From positions 1 through 64,000 of the forward strand of contig ARYC01017735.1 in assembly GCA_000711775.1 (NCBI GenBank): DNA of 64,000 bases, given 5' to 3'. Below the pieces are notes generated by a model. The model was not told where the DNA came from and did no database searches. It saw nothing but the letters and a program-made list of their open reading frames with translations. Within the stretch, counting starts at the first letter, position 1; every line of letters starts with the position of its first letter. This stretch comes from Oxytricha trifallax. Its lineage: Eukaryota > Ciliophora > Spirotrichea > Sporadotrichida > Oxytrichidae. Both the position numbers and the translations under genes were made by a program. Positions 22,652 to 36,715 of this stretch are shown here, piece by piece.

Positions 22652-23682
22652 TCATAAACAAGTCTAGGACTTAAGTTAATTTATACAAAATTCTTCGCTA
22701 TTGACACAATCAATAGTGTCAATTTTTTATATTGAATCTTTAACTACCAAAAAATGTTTTGAATTTGATAGTTTAAATTGCAGTTTAATTAAGTCCTTTT
22801 TATAATGTTTTTTCACCCTAGAGAAAATATTTTCAATACAGTTGTATCGGGAAGAATATGGAGCATTAAATAAGAGCGTCCAACCTCTCTCTTCAACGAA
22901 CTATCCAAATACCTTAGAGTGATGGGCTCTTAAATTGTCAAGAAAAATTGTTAACTTTCTACCTTTATACCTTATTTCTAAATCTTGAATTATTTAGAGT
23001 AAGTCTTCTGTTTTAATAGACTTTAGTTTTATTCTAAAACATTCCAAACCAAACTTAGGACTGATAACTACAACAGCTGCAAGAGTATTAAGTTTATTCC
23101 TTCTTTTTAAGACCTAGTTGCTATATTTATGAGCCCATGATCTATAAGTTATTGAATGAGGCTTGAATATTGTTTCATCTAAATAGACAATATCTGATTA
23201 ACTTTGTTTTAATTGTTTAATTCTTAAAGCACTCATAATTGGTCCATTTTAATTTATTATTTTTTAAGATCGGTTATGTTGTAATCTGTCCTTGTAGCTT
23301 TGTATTTTATTCCATGTTATTTGAACAATGAATATAAGCTTGAAGTTGGAATTTTAGTTTCAGGAAATGCTCAATGAAAAACTTAGGCTCTTTAAGTAAT
23401 TGAAAGCATCATTTAATGTTTTAAGGTCTCTTATGAGATTAAATAATTAAGTTGTTCTTAATTCAGTTTCATTTTTCTATTTTTACTCTTTACTGTATCT
23501 TTATTTTAGGTCTTCAATTGTTTTAGTAACTTATTTATGAATTTTTCAGAAAGGTTTAGTGATTTTGATATTTCTTTAATAGAAGCAAAAATTCTACTTT
23601 ATTTATCATAATGCTTTTGTCTAAATCGTAACAAACAAATAAGGTTACAATACTTTGTAGAAATTTCTTTTTCGCTATTCAT
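22652..23682 (-). pseudogene. Second Tc1-type DD34E transposase, nearly intact
   Basis: The start is MNSEKEISTKYCNLICLLRF at 23682; the end is NQLKSQTCL with TGA at 22652-22654. A helix-turn-helix-like N-terminus (SIKEISKSLNLSEKFINKLL) precedes the catalytic core: DIVYLDETIFKPHSITYRSW, FLDNLRAHHSKVFG and NAPYSSRYNCIENIFSRVKK. Thirty-four residues separate the second Asp and the Glu (DD34E). All three catalytic residues are kept. The frame has one TGA (about 23371) and one frame change near 23240, both between the DNA-binding and catalytic parts, so it is either a recent pseudogene or contains a small IES or intron there. It belongs to the same superfamily as the copy at 93-1140 but is clearly a different family member. 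Confidence 0.82.
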
Positions 23683-23822
23683 ATTTAAATAATCTTATAA
23701 AGTTAATTAATTTTATCTATTTACAAATTTTACTTCAATTTTTATAAATGTTCAACTTTTCAATATAATAAAAGGATATATTGATGTTATAAAACTCTTA
23801 CCTTGTTATATATGATTGAATT

Positions 23823-25075
23823 TCAAATAATGGTCTTTGCAATTGTGCTCATATCATCCTTCAAATTGCTGTCTCCATATGAAATGCATCCAATATAGCC
23901 AGAAAAGAAGAGAGCAAAGACTCCAGCTTGTACGAAACTAGCGGTATTAAATTTCATTTGGTATTCCACTGGTACATTGCACTTAGCTTCGAGGCGAATT
24001 TGCCAATCCATTGGGACTGGGAAGCTATCATTTACTGATTGATAGGTGAAGATAATTGAACTCAAAATTGGGTTTATATATATACATATAAACCCATAAA
24101 GGGTCATATAAGTGAATAAATAAAGTTTAAAATAATTAGAATAAACTCATTGCAGCTACGAAAATGCAGGTAGCTATGGTTTTGAAAGAATTTTTCTATG
24201 ATTAATTATAGCTATTTGCTTGTAGAGTTACTCTATCAATGTGCTAAAATATTTTTGAATCAAATTAATGCTTGATATTATTGTTTCACTTTTCCAACAT
24301 AGAATCACAATTAGTGATTTTTATAAAAAGCTAAAAGAGTGAGTCTCTAATCATGAAATGCATTAGGAATGATTACCAAATACCGAATTACCAGCCCAAG
24401 ATAATTTAATCAATTGTGTGATCTCCATTGTGAAGTCTAGAGAATCCAATCAGCAAAATGGCCGAAAGGGCAAGCATTGAGTACAAAACTCTACTACATC
24501 CATTTAGCTACTTATGATCATAAGATTTAAGCACATCGAAGAGCACAGTCAATATCATGGTTGAGGATCCAAATGTGTGGCCACTTGGTTGCCCAAATTC
24601 TTTAGAACAGCCGTATACTTGCACGTCGTCGTCCACCATGTATGGTCTTGGTTCGTGATAACCCATTTTACCAATGCTCATCATGTAGAGATTGATAGAA
24701 ACAGCTACTGAGTAGTAGTAAGCTCTGCTTTTAGTGCTGAAGAGGTAGGTTAAAATAAGGGGGATGAACAGAGTGGCTACTCCAAAGTCAGACACCAGCA
24801 TCATAAACTCAATCATGTCGGGGTTTGTGTTTGCTTAGATTTTCTTTATCTAGATCAAACTGTATGCATACAAATCGTCCCTGTATTTTATAGAAACAAA
24901 ATTTAATCGAGAAAATTTTAGTTTAAAATTCGCCTTTTGGAAAAATGCGTTCTTAATATTTTAAAAAAAATATTGTCTAAAATAAAAATCAATTTTATCA
25001 ATAAGTTCTCTCCATAGCTATGATAGCAAGAAGTGCCCCGATATAAAGCAGGACCTGTACAGTTTTACTTTCCAT
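23823..25075 (-). CDS. PAP2-type membrane phosphatase
   Basis: The start is MESKTVQVLLYIGALLAIIA at 25075; TGA is at 23823-23825. The three PAP2 phosphatase motifs are visible: KMGYHEPRPYM (KxxxxxxRP), FGQPSGHTFGSS (PSGH) and GFSRLHNGDHTIDQ (SRxxxxxHxxxD). Several membrane helices surround them. Such enzymes dephosphorylate lipid phosphates (phosphatidate, dolichyl or sphingoid phosphates) on the luminal or outer side. The first segment joins to RDDLYAYSLIQIKK through a TA repeat, removing an AT-rich stretch of about 125 bp. Further interruptions lie near 24480 (the join at SYDHK reads straight through) and near 24120-24350. Substrate cannot be told from sequence. Confidence 0.85.
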
Positions 25076-25354
25076 TTATTTATGCTAATATTTACTATAT
25101 TAAATTATCAGTAGATTTGAAATTATTAGATTAAATTGGATTTGCCGAGGATATATCCCCTTATTTTACCTAAATTGTATATAATTTCTTAAATTTATTA
25201 ATTTTATATAATTAATATTTACTTATTTACCAGCTCTTATGATGCATTTTAAATTAAAAATTATAAATAATATTTAAGAAATAATAGATAAAACTTTTCT
25301 AGTAAAACTAATTAAATAAACAAAAAAGCTTTCTCACTCTTGTATACAAATGAG

Positions 25355-26832
<1,478 letters not shown>

Positions 26833-28182
26833 TTTTATTGTCTCAATCTTATTATAATTATTATTTACAACTAATTCACTTTTAAATATTTATATACTAT
26901 AAGTGACTATAATTCTTATAAAGCAAGGATTATCTGATAAATAGGTAAGTAAACAACTGATTGAATTGAAAACTCTTATTAGAAATTAACTTAATCCAAA
27001 AATGAATGTATATTTATGATTTTATGTATATATACCAAATGATTCTAACAACTGAGAAATATTTATTGCTCTTTGTGATTGCTTCTTTTGTTTATAAATT
27101 TATGTTCATTTCTTTTATCATAATCTACTAACTTCATATAATCCTCAAACTTAAAAGACTCTGGGAATCTTTTACAACTAAGAAATAATTCCCAAAATGC
27201 AATTTAAATTTAGGATTAGAGAAGCAGGTGTAGATCATGATAAAAGTTATTAGTTTTTATTGCTATATAGATTGCTGATTCCCAAGCTATTTTATGAATA
27301 TAAAGTGGCTAGTTTTTATTAAAAAAAGTGTTTATATATAAAAAGGGGAAGAGCATTTTTGTGATTGCTTTTCCATTATTCCCTAATAAGATAAATTCTT
27401 GACATTAAGCCATTAAAATAGCTATACTCTTTTAAAAACTTTCACAAGCTCTGTTAAATCCAATTAATTTATTTATAGCTATTTTATCGTATATTACAAG
27501 CTTGAGGGGTGGTTTTTTTACTATTTATATGTACAATTATTGCGTGTTTTTTATTTAAATATGTGCATTCTATTTCATACGCCTGCCTTCATTTTCTTGA
27601 TTTTATGCCAAAGTTTTTATCATGAAATATTTGTTGTCTCTTCATGTTGCTTCGATTAAAACGGAATTTCCTTTTGAAAAGATAAGTTTAATTTGTCGGA
27701 TTTTTTTGGCAGGTAAAGGGGTATCGGGGTTATTATGATGTCAGAATGGTTTATTATAATGATATTGATGAGATAATATTAAATTTGGATGTCTTAAAAA
27801 CTAAATATTAAAATAAGTATATTATATTAAAAACAGCTATTTTTCAGAATTAATCTTATTTTAAAGAAAACTGTCAAAACTTAAAACAATTTCAATAAAT
27901 TTCAATACCTTATAAAAATTTGCTTTAAATTTCTTGAGAATTCAAATTCAAATTGTACATTTTTAATAGACTATTCTCATCCCCTTCTTGTTCTATTTTT
28001 GACTCTTCTACTACCAGTTACTTATCAGATTATAATTCTATAATTTGTTCATGATTACTCTTCAACGATTTGAATTATATATATAATCTACATCTTTTTG
28101 TTAAAATCCTAAAATTTATTGATTTAATTGTTATAAACTATTTAAAAATAAGTACAATTTCGCATTCTTAGGTGATTCCTTG
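26833..28182. other. Long AT-rich gap with a weak minus-strand open frame
   Basis: A minus-strand frame from about 27220 to 26840 stays open with several Gln codons (FWELFLSCKRFPESFKFEDY then MKLVDYDKRNEHKFINK) but has no recognisable domain or start. From 27340 to 28180 nothing was recognised. Confidence 0.25.
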
Positions 28183-29320
28183 TCAAATTTAAGGAGGGTT
28201 TTAAGGCATCTAGAAATTACCATGAATAGAATAAAGTAGTGAATCAGGTTATTTTCTAGGTTTTGTGCGTATTCTTAATAAATTAATATATTTCTGATAA
28301 TAAATGATTGCAAGTTTATAATGGGGGTGGATATTTTTTAATTAAAATATTCTTGATAGTCTATTAAATTCTTAACGGCAGTTGATCTTAACGCATACCT
28401 TATGGCATACACGACAATTTTAAAATTTGACATTCATAATTTCTATACCTCCAACGATAAAATTCCATTTTAAGTTATAAAATATAACAATTGTAGGGCA
28501 AGTATTCCAGTAAAAATTACTTCTGGCTTTCTTCGAGTCGATTTTATCCTGTTTGATGATTATTTTGACCATAGACGCCTTGAAGAGGGCTGAAGCACTG
28601 CCTCTTATGACCAACACCCCAATAAAATAGATAAAATTGGTCTCGTAACTCAAAGCCTTCTTGACTGAGCTCATCAGGTTGAGGGCTTTGCCGTAGCCCT
28701 TGAAAGTCTCCTGGAATAATATGCGGTATTGTGACTTGTTTATTCTACTCATTAACTCATTCCCCATGTATGAGTTAAATTATGGGATACAAATTACTAT
28801 GATGTTTAAGGGGAGGGGGCATACTTTTGAAGACTACGTGAATTTGCATTTAGACTTAATTGTATTGATTAATATGCCATCTAATTAGTATAGAATATAT
28901 GAGTGAAAATAGAGGAATGAGAGAAAATGAAGGCCAAGTAGAAAGACAAATGACTAGTCCCTCAGTGAGGGCAGTTCTCCCTGTACCAGCACCTTGACGA
29001 TGAAAATGCTGAGGAATTTCTGGCCAAGAAGCAACATAAAGGCGCAGGGGAGAGAGAACTTGTCCTCATACTTTCGCAGGGACATTGAATTATTATATAA
29101 TTAAATCAACATTTTCATATCTCTGATTCTTTTTAAACCTTTTAAGAGTTAAATTAACAACAATTTTATTAGGACAAGTCATTGATGATAAGGGAGTTGA
29201 GAAAAATGGCTACCTTCAAGAATTGCTTTAATTTGCTTTTCTCAGTGCAGAAAACCATTTTAAACAAGATAAGAACCAGCCCGCTTGCAATCACAAGCAC
29301 GGTTAGTTTATTAGTTGAAT
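28183..29320 (-). CDS. Multi-pass membrane protein of unknown family
   Basis: Three coding blocks are visible on the minus strand, in gene order. 29318-29175 gives TVLVIASGLVLILFKMVFC and KLKQFLKVAIFLNSLIIN. 29087-28890 gives SLRKYEDKFSLPCAFMLLLG then QKFLSIFIVKVLVQGE. 28767 onward gives SRINKSQYRILFQETFKGYG then KALNLMSSVKKALSYETNFI then YFIGVLVIRGSASALFKASM. A tail with NCRVCHKVCVKINCRQ ends NFQMPQNPPQI and TGA at 28183-28185. Several hydrophobic helices are likely. The blocks are separated by non-coding stretches of about 90-120 bp whose pointers I did not pin down. No start codon is evident next to the first block, so the 5' MDS may lie elsewhere. Confidence 0.5.
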
Positions 29321-30111
29321 AACTAGAACTAGTAAATTATTTCATTATTTTAAATTATATTGCACAGAAATATATGAATATTATTGGGAAATATTTATGA
29401 ATAAAATATTAAGATTTTTATATAATAAAATTGATTATGCAATATTTATGTCATTAAAATTTGCAAAAATAATAATTATGACTTATTTGTCGAAATTTAA
29501 AGTATATATTGAGATTTATTACATTTAATATATTTTATCTCCTATGATTACTATAAATAATTTGAAAAATATTAGAATATTTGAAATTTTAATAATTACT
29601 TAATCATTGCTATTATTTACTAAAATTAAAAAATGAATTTAAATTTATATAAAATAATTAAATAATATAAATCTTAAATAAAACAAATATTGCAAATGAA
29701 TATAGCGAATTAAAGTATAAATTAATTGCTTAATAATTTAATAATTGGAAATGAGTGATTAACAGTAGAAAAATAATGGTAAGTAAATCTCTATTCAATT
29801 TTACTCAGCTGAAATATGCGATAGCAATGATTACTTTAAAATTTATAAATATATATATATTTTTGTTACTAATTAAATAATTTAAATTTATATTACTCAC
29901 CAAAATTACTCAAGCTTTTATAATTTCAATCAATAGTACTTATATAATATTCAAGTTATGCTCTTGTCATACAACTAACTGTATCTCAATATTTTATTAA
30001 TACTTCTGAATTAATAATACTAGAGTATTCATATAATTAATTAAGAAGAATTTCACTTACGAATTTTCTCATCAATTTTATATATATTCATTTATTTATC
30101 TATCAACAATA
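29321..30111. other. Intergenic, extremely AT-rich
   Basis: Nothing recognised. It should include the promoter of the CC2D2A-like gene. Confidence 0.4.
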
Positions 30112-32381
30112 ATGGGTTGGACTAATTTTGAAAGAGGAGAGTAATTTTACATATAAATTATTATCAAAATTTCAATAATTTTATTTGGTTTCTTATATAG
30201 CAAAACCCATTAAAAAAATGGTTTTAAATTCAAAAACATATATAAAAATCTTTCTTCAAATTTATTCAATAAAGATAATGCAGGTGGAAATGCAAATAAT
30301 AATAATGCCTAGGGTGATCCGAATAATCCGAATGACTAATCCTAGGCGAACAATTAACAAAACCAAGAACCAGAACCTATGTAAATCGGTGGTACAGCTA
30401 AGAAAAGAGATCAAATTATCTCATTCTATGGTAAGTATAAACAAAAACACTTTTTAATTAAATTTCATGTTACTTCTCCATAATACAGTCTAATATATTA
30501 TCAATTCCATGATTGCTTATAAGAAAATATATAGATTAACCAACTGGATTGCCAGATAATAAGTATACAGAGGAAGAAAAAAGAAATTTAGAATTACTGC
30601 GTAGGTGGAAAGTTCATATATTCCAAATTGAAATATAAAACACATCAGGGGCAATTATTGATCCCTTTATATAGTTCATTATTGGAGGAACATTTTATGT
30701 AAGTTAATGGGATACAGATAAAACACTCTCAATAATATTTCAAACTTCTATTCCCTAAAATTTAGAGAGATATTGACTTATAATCAACTATAGATAGAGA
30801 TAAAAAAAGCGAATGGGAAAGAGCAAAACAACAGTTTGGGAGAGTATGGTATAATTTACTAAACAGATGTGTTGAAATTTTTGGAACCAAATGACTCTAA
30901 GTTTTTCACCGTAGAGATAGATACTGAACTTAGAGCCTCTTATTTCCAATTGATGCAGGAAAGACTTCATATTGAGCTTTGGGACAAAGAGACTGGATGG
31001 TTTTAAAATTAAATTTTATTAAACCTCCCCGTTTATGTTACTTCTATTTAATGAGGGAAACTAATATAGATAACTTGTGAAGGTTAAACAAGTTTCTTGG
31101 GTATGTTTCAATTCCTTTCATTGAAATAGCAACTGGGTAGTTCAAGCAGTCTATCATAATCAAAGAAAGCGTGGCTGAAGGGAAAAGCTATAAAAATATC
31201 GCAACTATAAACTTCAACATATTCTTTGAGGAAATTTGGGATTTCTACTTGACTTTCCTTGACTGGAAAGCTACAAGCCTCGAAAAAGAGGAAGATAAGA
31301 ATCTCAACATAAACCAATTGGATTTTCTAAAAAAAACAGTTTTCTTGAGACTTAATTGGTTTTGCTTTGTATAAATTACTAAACCCACAACTAGAATTGA
31401 GACTACTCTCTGATTAAGCGATTCAATCAACAGCCTGGTCTAGTGTCCAAAAAAACTAAAAACTTCCTCACTGGGCAACCTTCGAAGATGGCATAAAATT
31501 TCGTGGGACTTACAACGAACTACGCTAACAGAAATTGTCTCTGAGAATATGGAATCATTAGCTACTTGGAAAGACCTTAATTGGCTTGAAAACAGTTGTT
31601 TTAAAACACTATATTGACACTAATTTGATTAAAGCCGAGGTTGTTATACATAAAGTTAAAAACAAGACCGAGGAAAATATTAGGAATAAAGCATAAACGA
31701 GTAATTTATAGCTATTTTTAAAAAAGAAGGTCACTAAATTTAGCTATTTATTACATTTCGTAATTTACAGGGAACATTAAGAATTGGATCGAAGCCTAAG
31801 TATCAGTAGTCAGGGGAAATGGAAGTAATAGCGAAGCGTGAACACTATTGATTTTAATTTTCCAATATACTTCACCCTTATTCATCCATAAATGTTGCTT
31901 TTTTAACAATTGTCATCAATTTTATTACTACCTTGTAATCTTTGTAAACAAACTGAATGTATTCGATTCAATCGAGGATGGAGGTGAGGCTTCAGTATTC
32001 GCTACAGTCGAATGGGCAGGTACTATGAAACGCACAAGACCAGTCAGAAGACCAAATCTGAATGAAATGCTGTTTTTTAACATCCCAATAGAAGAAAACA
32101 TTAAAAACGATCCTGCCAAGCTAACCGATTTCTTAAATGATGAACTTGAGACCAAGAGTGAAATCACAGTGTAAATATACTGATTATGATTTATTATTAA
32201 TAATTATAGTATATAAATTATTAGAGATAAAATCACGTTCAATGTGTGGGCTGATACTGGAAAGATAAATTTAGAAAATTTAGGCTCTACTAAAGTATGC
32301 CTGAGCGCTTTGCACAATCAGAAATTCGATGATAAGGTATTTACAGATGAAAAAACTAAGTAAAAGATCAGTTTTTAATGC
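30112..32381 (+). CDS. CC2D2A: CC2D2A-like protein, 5' half (plus-strand MDSs of a scrambled gene)
   Basis: The likely start is MGWTNFERGE at 30112. A Gln/Asn-rich stretch precedes a C2-domain region: NLELLRRWKVHIFQIEIQNT, IDPFIQFIIGGTFY, TDVLKFLEPNDSKFFTVEID, QERLHIELWDKETGW and NKFLGYVSIPFIEIATGQF. More beta-rich segments follow, among them LPHWATFEDGIKFRGTYNEL, EDGGEASVFATVEWAGTMKR and TFNVWADTGK. The last readable residues are DEKTKQKISFQC, ending at the pointer AGTTTTTAATGC (32370-32381). No stop follows in frame at a sensible place. The inverted copy of the pointer at 36171-36182 continues the protein on the other strand. CC2D2A organises the ciliary transition zone (MKS complex). An early IES with pointer AGA (about 30135-30272) is likely, and further interruptions occur near 30450-30530, 30700-30790, 31010-31085 and 32175-32225. 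Confidence 0.78.
32370..32381 (+). repeat. Pointer AGTTTTTAATGC, plus-strand copy
   Basis: This marks the 3' end of the plus-strand half of the CC2D2A-like gene. The reading frame is ATC AGT TTT TAA TGC (I S F Q C). Confidence 0.85.
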
Positions 32382-32874
32382 TTAAATTTACATAAAAAAT
32401 TATGTCATAATAATTATTTAATAGTAGAGAAAAGGGAAATTATGAAATTAAAATGATAATTAGCTCTAATTTTTTGAATTTATCTACATTAAAGTCATAA
32501 TTATTTAGAAAATTGTAGTCATATCCTATTTCTCATTATTTTATTAGTAGAAGTCTTTTCTGGCAATTTTTCTTATTTCTTTCTATTCTTGTCTTTATTA
32601 AATATATTTGTTCTATTTTTATCTTCCATTTATTTCATATAACTATATTATAATATTAATATGATAATATATACTATGATTTTTTAATAATAATTGATAA
32701 TATTCTTATCGATGTCTGATCTTTGATTCTTTTGATTTTATTGCTAATTGTCTTAGTTAATTTGTAATCCGTTAATTTATTACATTTCTTTAGATCCGCT
32801 TGGCTTTATATACTATTATAATTAATAAATTCACTTTTTAATTTTATAATGAGAAAATATATAAGTGTTGGAAT
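32382..32874. other. Germline-limited stretch between the two convergent halves
   Basis: AT-rich, no coding signal. If the gene is assembled by inversion this stretch is not between adjacent MDSs of the mature gene and should be eliminated or left outside. Confidence 0.6.
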
Positions 32875-35800
32875 TCAATAAATAAATGGCTGTATTACAG
32901 GTTTCTTCTTGATATCTGACTGATCCATCATAAACATTTTGGCAATGATAATTCTGACTGAAGTGATTTAGTTGTGAAAAGGGTAGATTTTCACTGCACC
33001 CGCAAACATCACTTTCTTTGGTGTTTTCTGTAAAAATTAAATTAAGTATATTTTTTTTGGAAAATAAAAGAATGTAGTTGGTAATTATTAGTTAACTTAC
33101 CAGAATAAAGTCAGTGGCTTAATCTGCAATTACAGATTTGATTCGTTCTGCATCAGTGTAATTAAAGAAAGAAGGAAGCAACATGATTTTGTAGTTTTCT
33201 GGGATCAGTTTAATTAGTTCTTTGTTTAGTTTATAATATTGTACTTTATAATATATAAACTATACTAATTATTAAATTCTCTCAATAAATTATATAAAAT
33301 GTTTAGTTTATCTCTAGTTGAATTTATCAAATCTTTAGAGAGTCTCTCACATTATTAATCCTCTATAAAGTCCAGTTACAATCTCAGAATTTTATTAATT
33401 AGCATGTTTTTCCTTATTTTAGTTGATAGATTCTTTGAGGATCGAACTTGTTTCAAGGCAATTTCTAGATCTTTTTGAATTATCTTCTCGTATTTATCTA
33501 TTTGTGAGAAACTAAACCAATTTTATAGTTATACAAAAAGTCTATAAAAGCATTAATGTTTTGAAGTATATATGGCTAATCCAGGGCTTTAGGATCATAA
33601 AAACTAAAAAACGGCTTCAAATAGTCTCCCTTGATTTTATAATCCAAGAGAGTTTCTCTCTTGCCTTTCCTCTGTTTCTTAAGCTTTTCCTTATCCGCAG
33701 CAGTTTAATCTTTGTCATTTTCTTGATTTTAGAGGTTGGCAGGTGTGGGCTTGAGTTCTTCTTCTAATTGCTTTTTTAGTTCAAGTTCTTCTTAGAGGAT
33801 AAGTGGATGCTTTATATTCAAGTCTGAAATTAGAGGGAGCCATTAGCTTTCGTTGTGTAGGTGGAAATAAATCTGCAAATTTTATCATATGGTTAATAAT
33901 AGGCATTTCAAATTATGGTGCTCTATAAATCTGAGCAGGATTGGGATTTTGGAGGTTAGCCCAGATATTCTTATGATTAAATATGACATCAATCTGTGAG
34001 TATGGCAGCACAACTTTCTCAGCATTCCTGCCATATCTCTTATCATAGAACGTCTCCACAGGCCAAATATGCTTATCTACTCTCTTCTTTTCCCTCTCAA
34101 TCCGCTCTTTTTATTGCTTTTCTAGGAATTTACTGACTGGCTTTTTCTGAATAATTTTATCGTCATCTTCGTCTGAGAAATAATCTAGTTCTTTAAGTTG
34201 ATCTTGTTTCTCTTTTGAGAGTGCTTTCAGTTTGCCCACAAGGTTTATGTCTCCTCCCTTGTATCATAAATACTTTTCTTTAAAATTTTAAATTTTAAAG
34301 GTATCTCTGGTCAAGATCCTCGAAATAGACTAACTTATCCATTTAATCCATGAAATCTGAGTCGGATTCTTTCTCATCATCGGTGATTTCTTTGCTCTCC
34401 TGACTTGACAAGAAATCCTCCTTGCCTTCTTCATCTCCATCTACTATGTTTCCAGAGTTTCCAGATCTCCTGCTTTCGTTCATTGACTTATTCATCTCTG
34501 AGAAATAGAAAAAAAATTCAATATATTTTGTATATAAATTATGTTAATCAGTGAAAATAAATTTAATGATACCCATAGAAATATACATTTAATAGTATGA
34601 ATAATAAATAGGCACTCTCTTCTCTTTGCAGCTACCTGTATTTTTCTAACTGCTTTTTCTCCTGGTCAGTAAGATTAGGGCTTAGATACCCTTATAGATT
34701 CATCTCCTCTCCCTCTACAATTCTTCCATTTAGTAAACTTTACACTACAAAAGCAGATCAAACTCATTGACATGCAGAAATTACTTAAAAACACTCAAAC
34801 TTTACGTACTTTTTGGGCTGGTTGACATCCCAAAACGTCACTTCATCGTATGTGTGATTGAGAGTCATTACCCATGAATGAGACTACCCGCTCTCCTTAA
34901 GTTTACCCAGGCACACGAATACTCTATCATTAATTCCTGCGTTCTCCTCTTCCTCATGATACCCAGACTGTCCTTTCTTCTTCTTTTTCTTCTTTTTTAC
35001 ATCGTGTATTGCTTACTATACTGTGGCTTACTGCAGTAACTTTATATAATAAAAAACACCGGATAACTTGGAGTCAATGGGTGTCTCTTTGCTTATCTTC
35101 AGTTTCTTCTTATCTTACTGTTAATTATTGGCGTTTTACTGGTCTATCTCATCAGCTTCGATATTATCATCTTAATTGTTCTCGAAATCTACATCTTCTA
35201 ATTCACCCTGTAATGTCTGTTTTGCCTTTTCTAAGGCAAGCAGTTTTTTCTACTCAAATTTGGCTTATTTTATACGAGTTTTATAAAATCGCACTTAATC
35301 AAAATAGATTAAATAAAAGCAAAAGAATATGTTTTGGATTAATTTGGCTTCAATATCTTCAATAGTTTCAAATTTGACTGCTCTGAACATACTGGCCATG
35401 AGAAGTGCATGCTCATCGATTGACCCAATTCTCATTGTTAGCAAGAAATCAGGAGAAGACCATATGTTCTATACTTATTTATATAAAAGGAGTCACTTAT
35501 ATCAATGTTTAAATTTTTTATATTTTAACTTCATGGTTTTTGAAAGGGATACATCTGACGAAATGAGCGACTTCTCCCAGTGTTCTTATACCTCTAATCA
35601 ATGACCCACTCTCATTGCTATCAAAGTCACTCTTTATTAATATGAATATATTACTTTATTAATAGTCAATGTAGGTGCTATCTGGGGGTGTGATTTTGCT
35701 GAGAAACATGGGAAGAAGATGTTTGCTTTTGTATTAATCAGTGTATGTCAGGTTATCAAATTGTCTGTCATTCAGGTAATAATCGAAGGGGAAATTCTTC

Positions 35801-36182
35801 TGAATTATCTGCTTAAATCGTATTTGATAAAATACAACAAAGAAACTAATAAATGAAGATTATTCTATATAGAATTTATTATTTAATAATTGATTTTTAA
35901 AGACAAATTTATTTGATACTTTTGTGATCTTATACCATGTTCTAGATCGGGTGGTAAAGTATCTTCATCTTTTAAATATCAGAAAAATGGATTTATCAAA
36001 TAATATATGAAATTATTAAGTAATTTGTTATATTTATCTTTAGGTCTTAGTTTATTTAGGTCAACACCTGGATAGGGCACTTCCGGTTAAAACCACATGC
36101 TTAGCCCTATATTAGCATTTGGAGAATCAAAAAATGCGGAGGATAGTTTCAGATTCGCTGTATATACTCTGCATTAAAAACT
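32875..36182 (-). CDS. CC2D2A: CC2D2A-like protein, 3' half (minus-strand MDSs of a scrambled gene)
   Basis: Starting at the pointer at 36182, the frame gives SFQCRVYTANLKLSSAFFDS then PNANIGLSMWFQPEVPYPG, NLTYTDQYKSKHLLPMFLSK then ITPPDSTYID, and SLIRGIRTLGEVAHFVRCIP. The transglutaminase-like core of CC2D2A/CEP76 proteins follows: IGSIDEHALLMASMFRAVKF, VFVCLGKLKESGQSHSWVMT and EVTFWDVNQPKK. Then come acidic coiled-coil inserts, IDVIFNHKNIWANLQNPNP, and the C-terminal MFAGAVKIYPFHNQITSVRI then QSDIKKKPVIQPFIY, with TGA at 32875-32877. The catalytic Cys of real transglutaminases is not evident, as in the family. No start codon is needed because the half begins at a pointer. Several internal IESs or introns remain to be placed. 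Confidence 0.8.
36171..36182 (-). repeat. Pointer AGTTTTTAATGC, inverted copy
   Basis: GCATTAAAAACT on the plus strand. It is the 5' edge of the minus-strand half, in the same codon phase (S F Q C then R V Y T A N), so an inversion join restores one frame. Confidence 0.85.
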
Positions 36183-36715
36183 CTCTCAAAATATTCACAT
36201 AAATATTATATGGGAAATAAGGTAATTTATTGATAAATATAATTAAAAATAAGATAATATAATAATAAATGGATAAAAAATAGTCACCATCACAAGAGTT
36301 ACAAATTATAAAACTAAATGATTAAAAATAGACAAATCCTTAGTAATATGACAGTTTGAAGAAATATTCTTAGAGTAATATGACTTTACATAAAGATTAA
36401 TCCAAAACTTTTATTAATTTATTAAATATCAATTATATACGCGATTAAATGAAAATAATTGTATAACTTCAATTCATGGAGGTGAGGTTCGTTACAGCAG
36501 TGATTACTATAGTTTAGATCATAAATCTCTCTCAAATAATAATGTCTTATTATCATTTATTAATATAATCATGAATACAAACTATTTATAATAATGACTC
36601 AGGATAAAATAGAAATAACTAAGGTAATCGCAATAGATAAAAACCAAAAAACATAGAGGAATTTAGTAATTAAAACGAGTAAAAGTTGAAATTACTAAAA
36701 AGGAAAATTAGGGAT
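36183..36715. other. Intergenic, AT-rich
   Basis: A short plus-strand frame starting MTQDKIEITK at about 36596 could be an upstream exon of the next gene but could not be joined to it. Otherwise nothing recognised. Confidence 0.35.

Noticed and set aside
27340-28180. A gene in the AT-rich gap before the membrane protein
   Set aside because: No start, domain, pointer pair or codon pattern could be supported.
32382-36170. Two independent convergent genes, one with C2 domains and one with a transglutaminase-like core
   Set aside because: Neither has both a start and a stop at the facing edges, and a 12-bp inverted repeat in matching codon phase links them in the domain order of one known protein.
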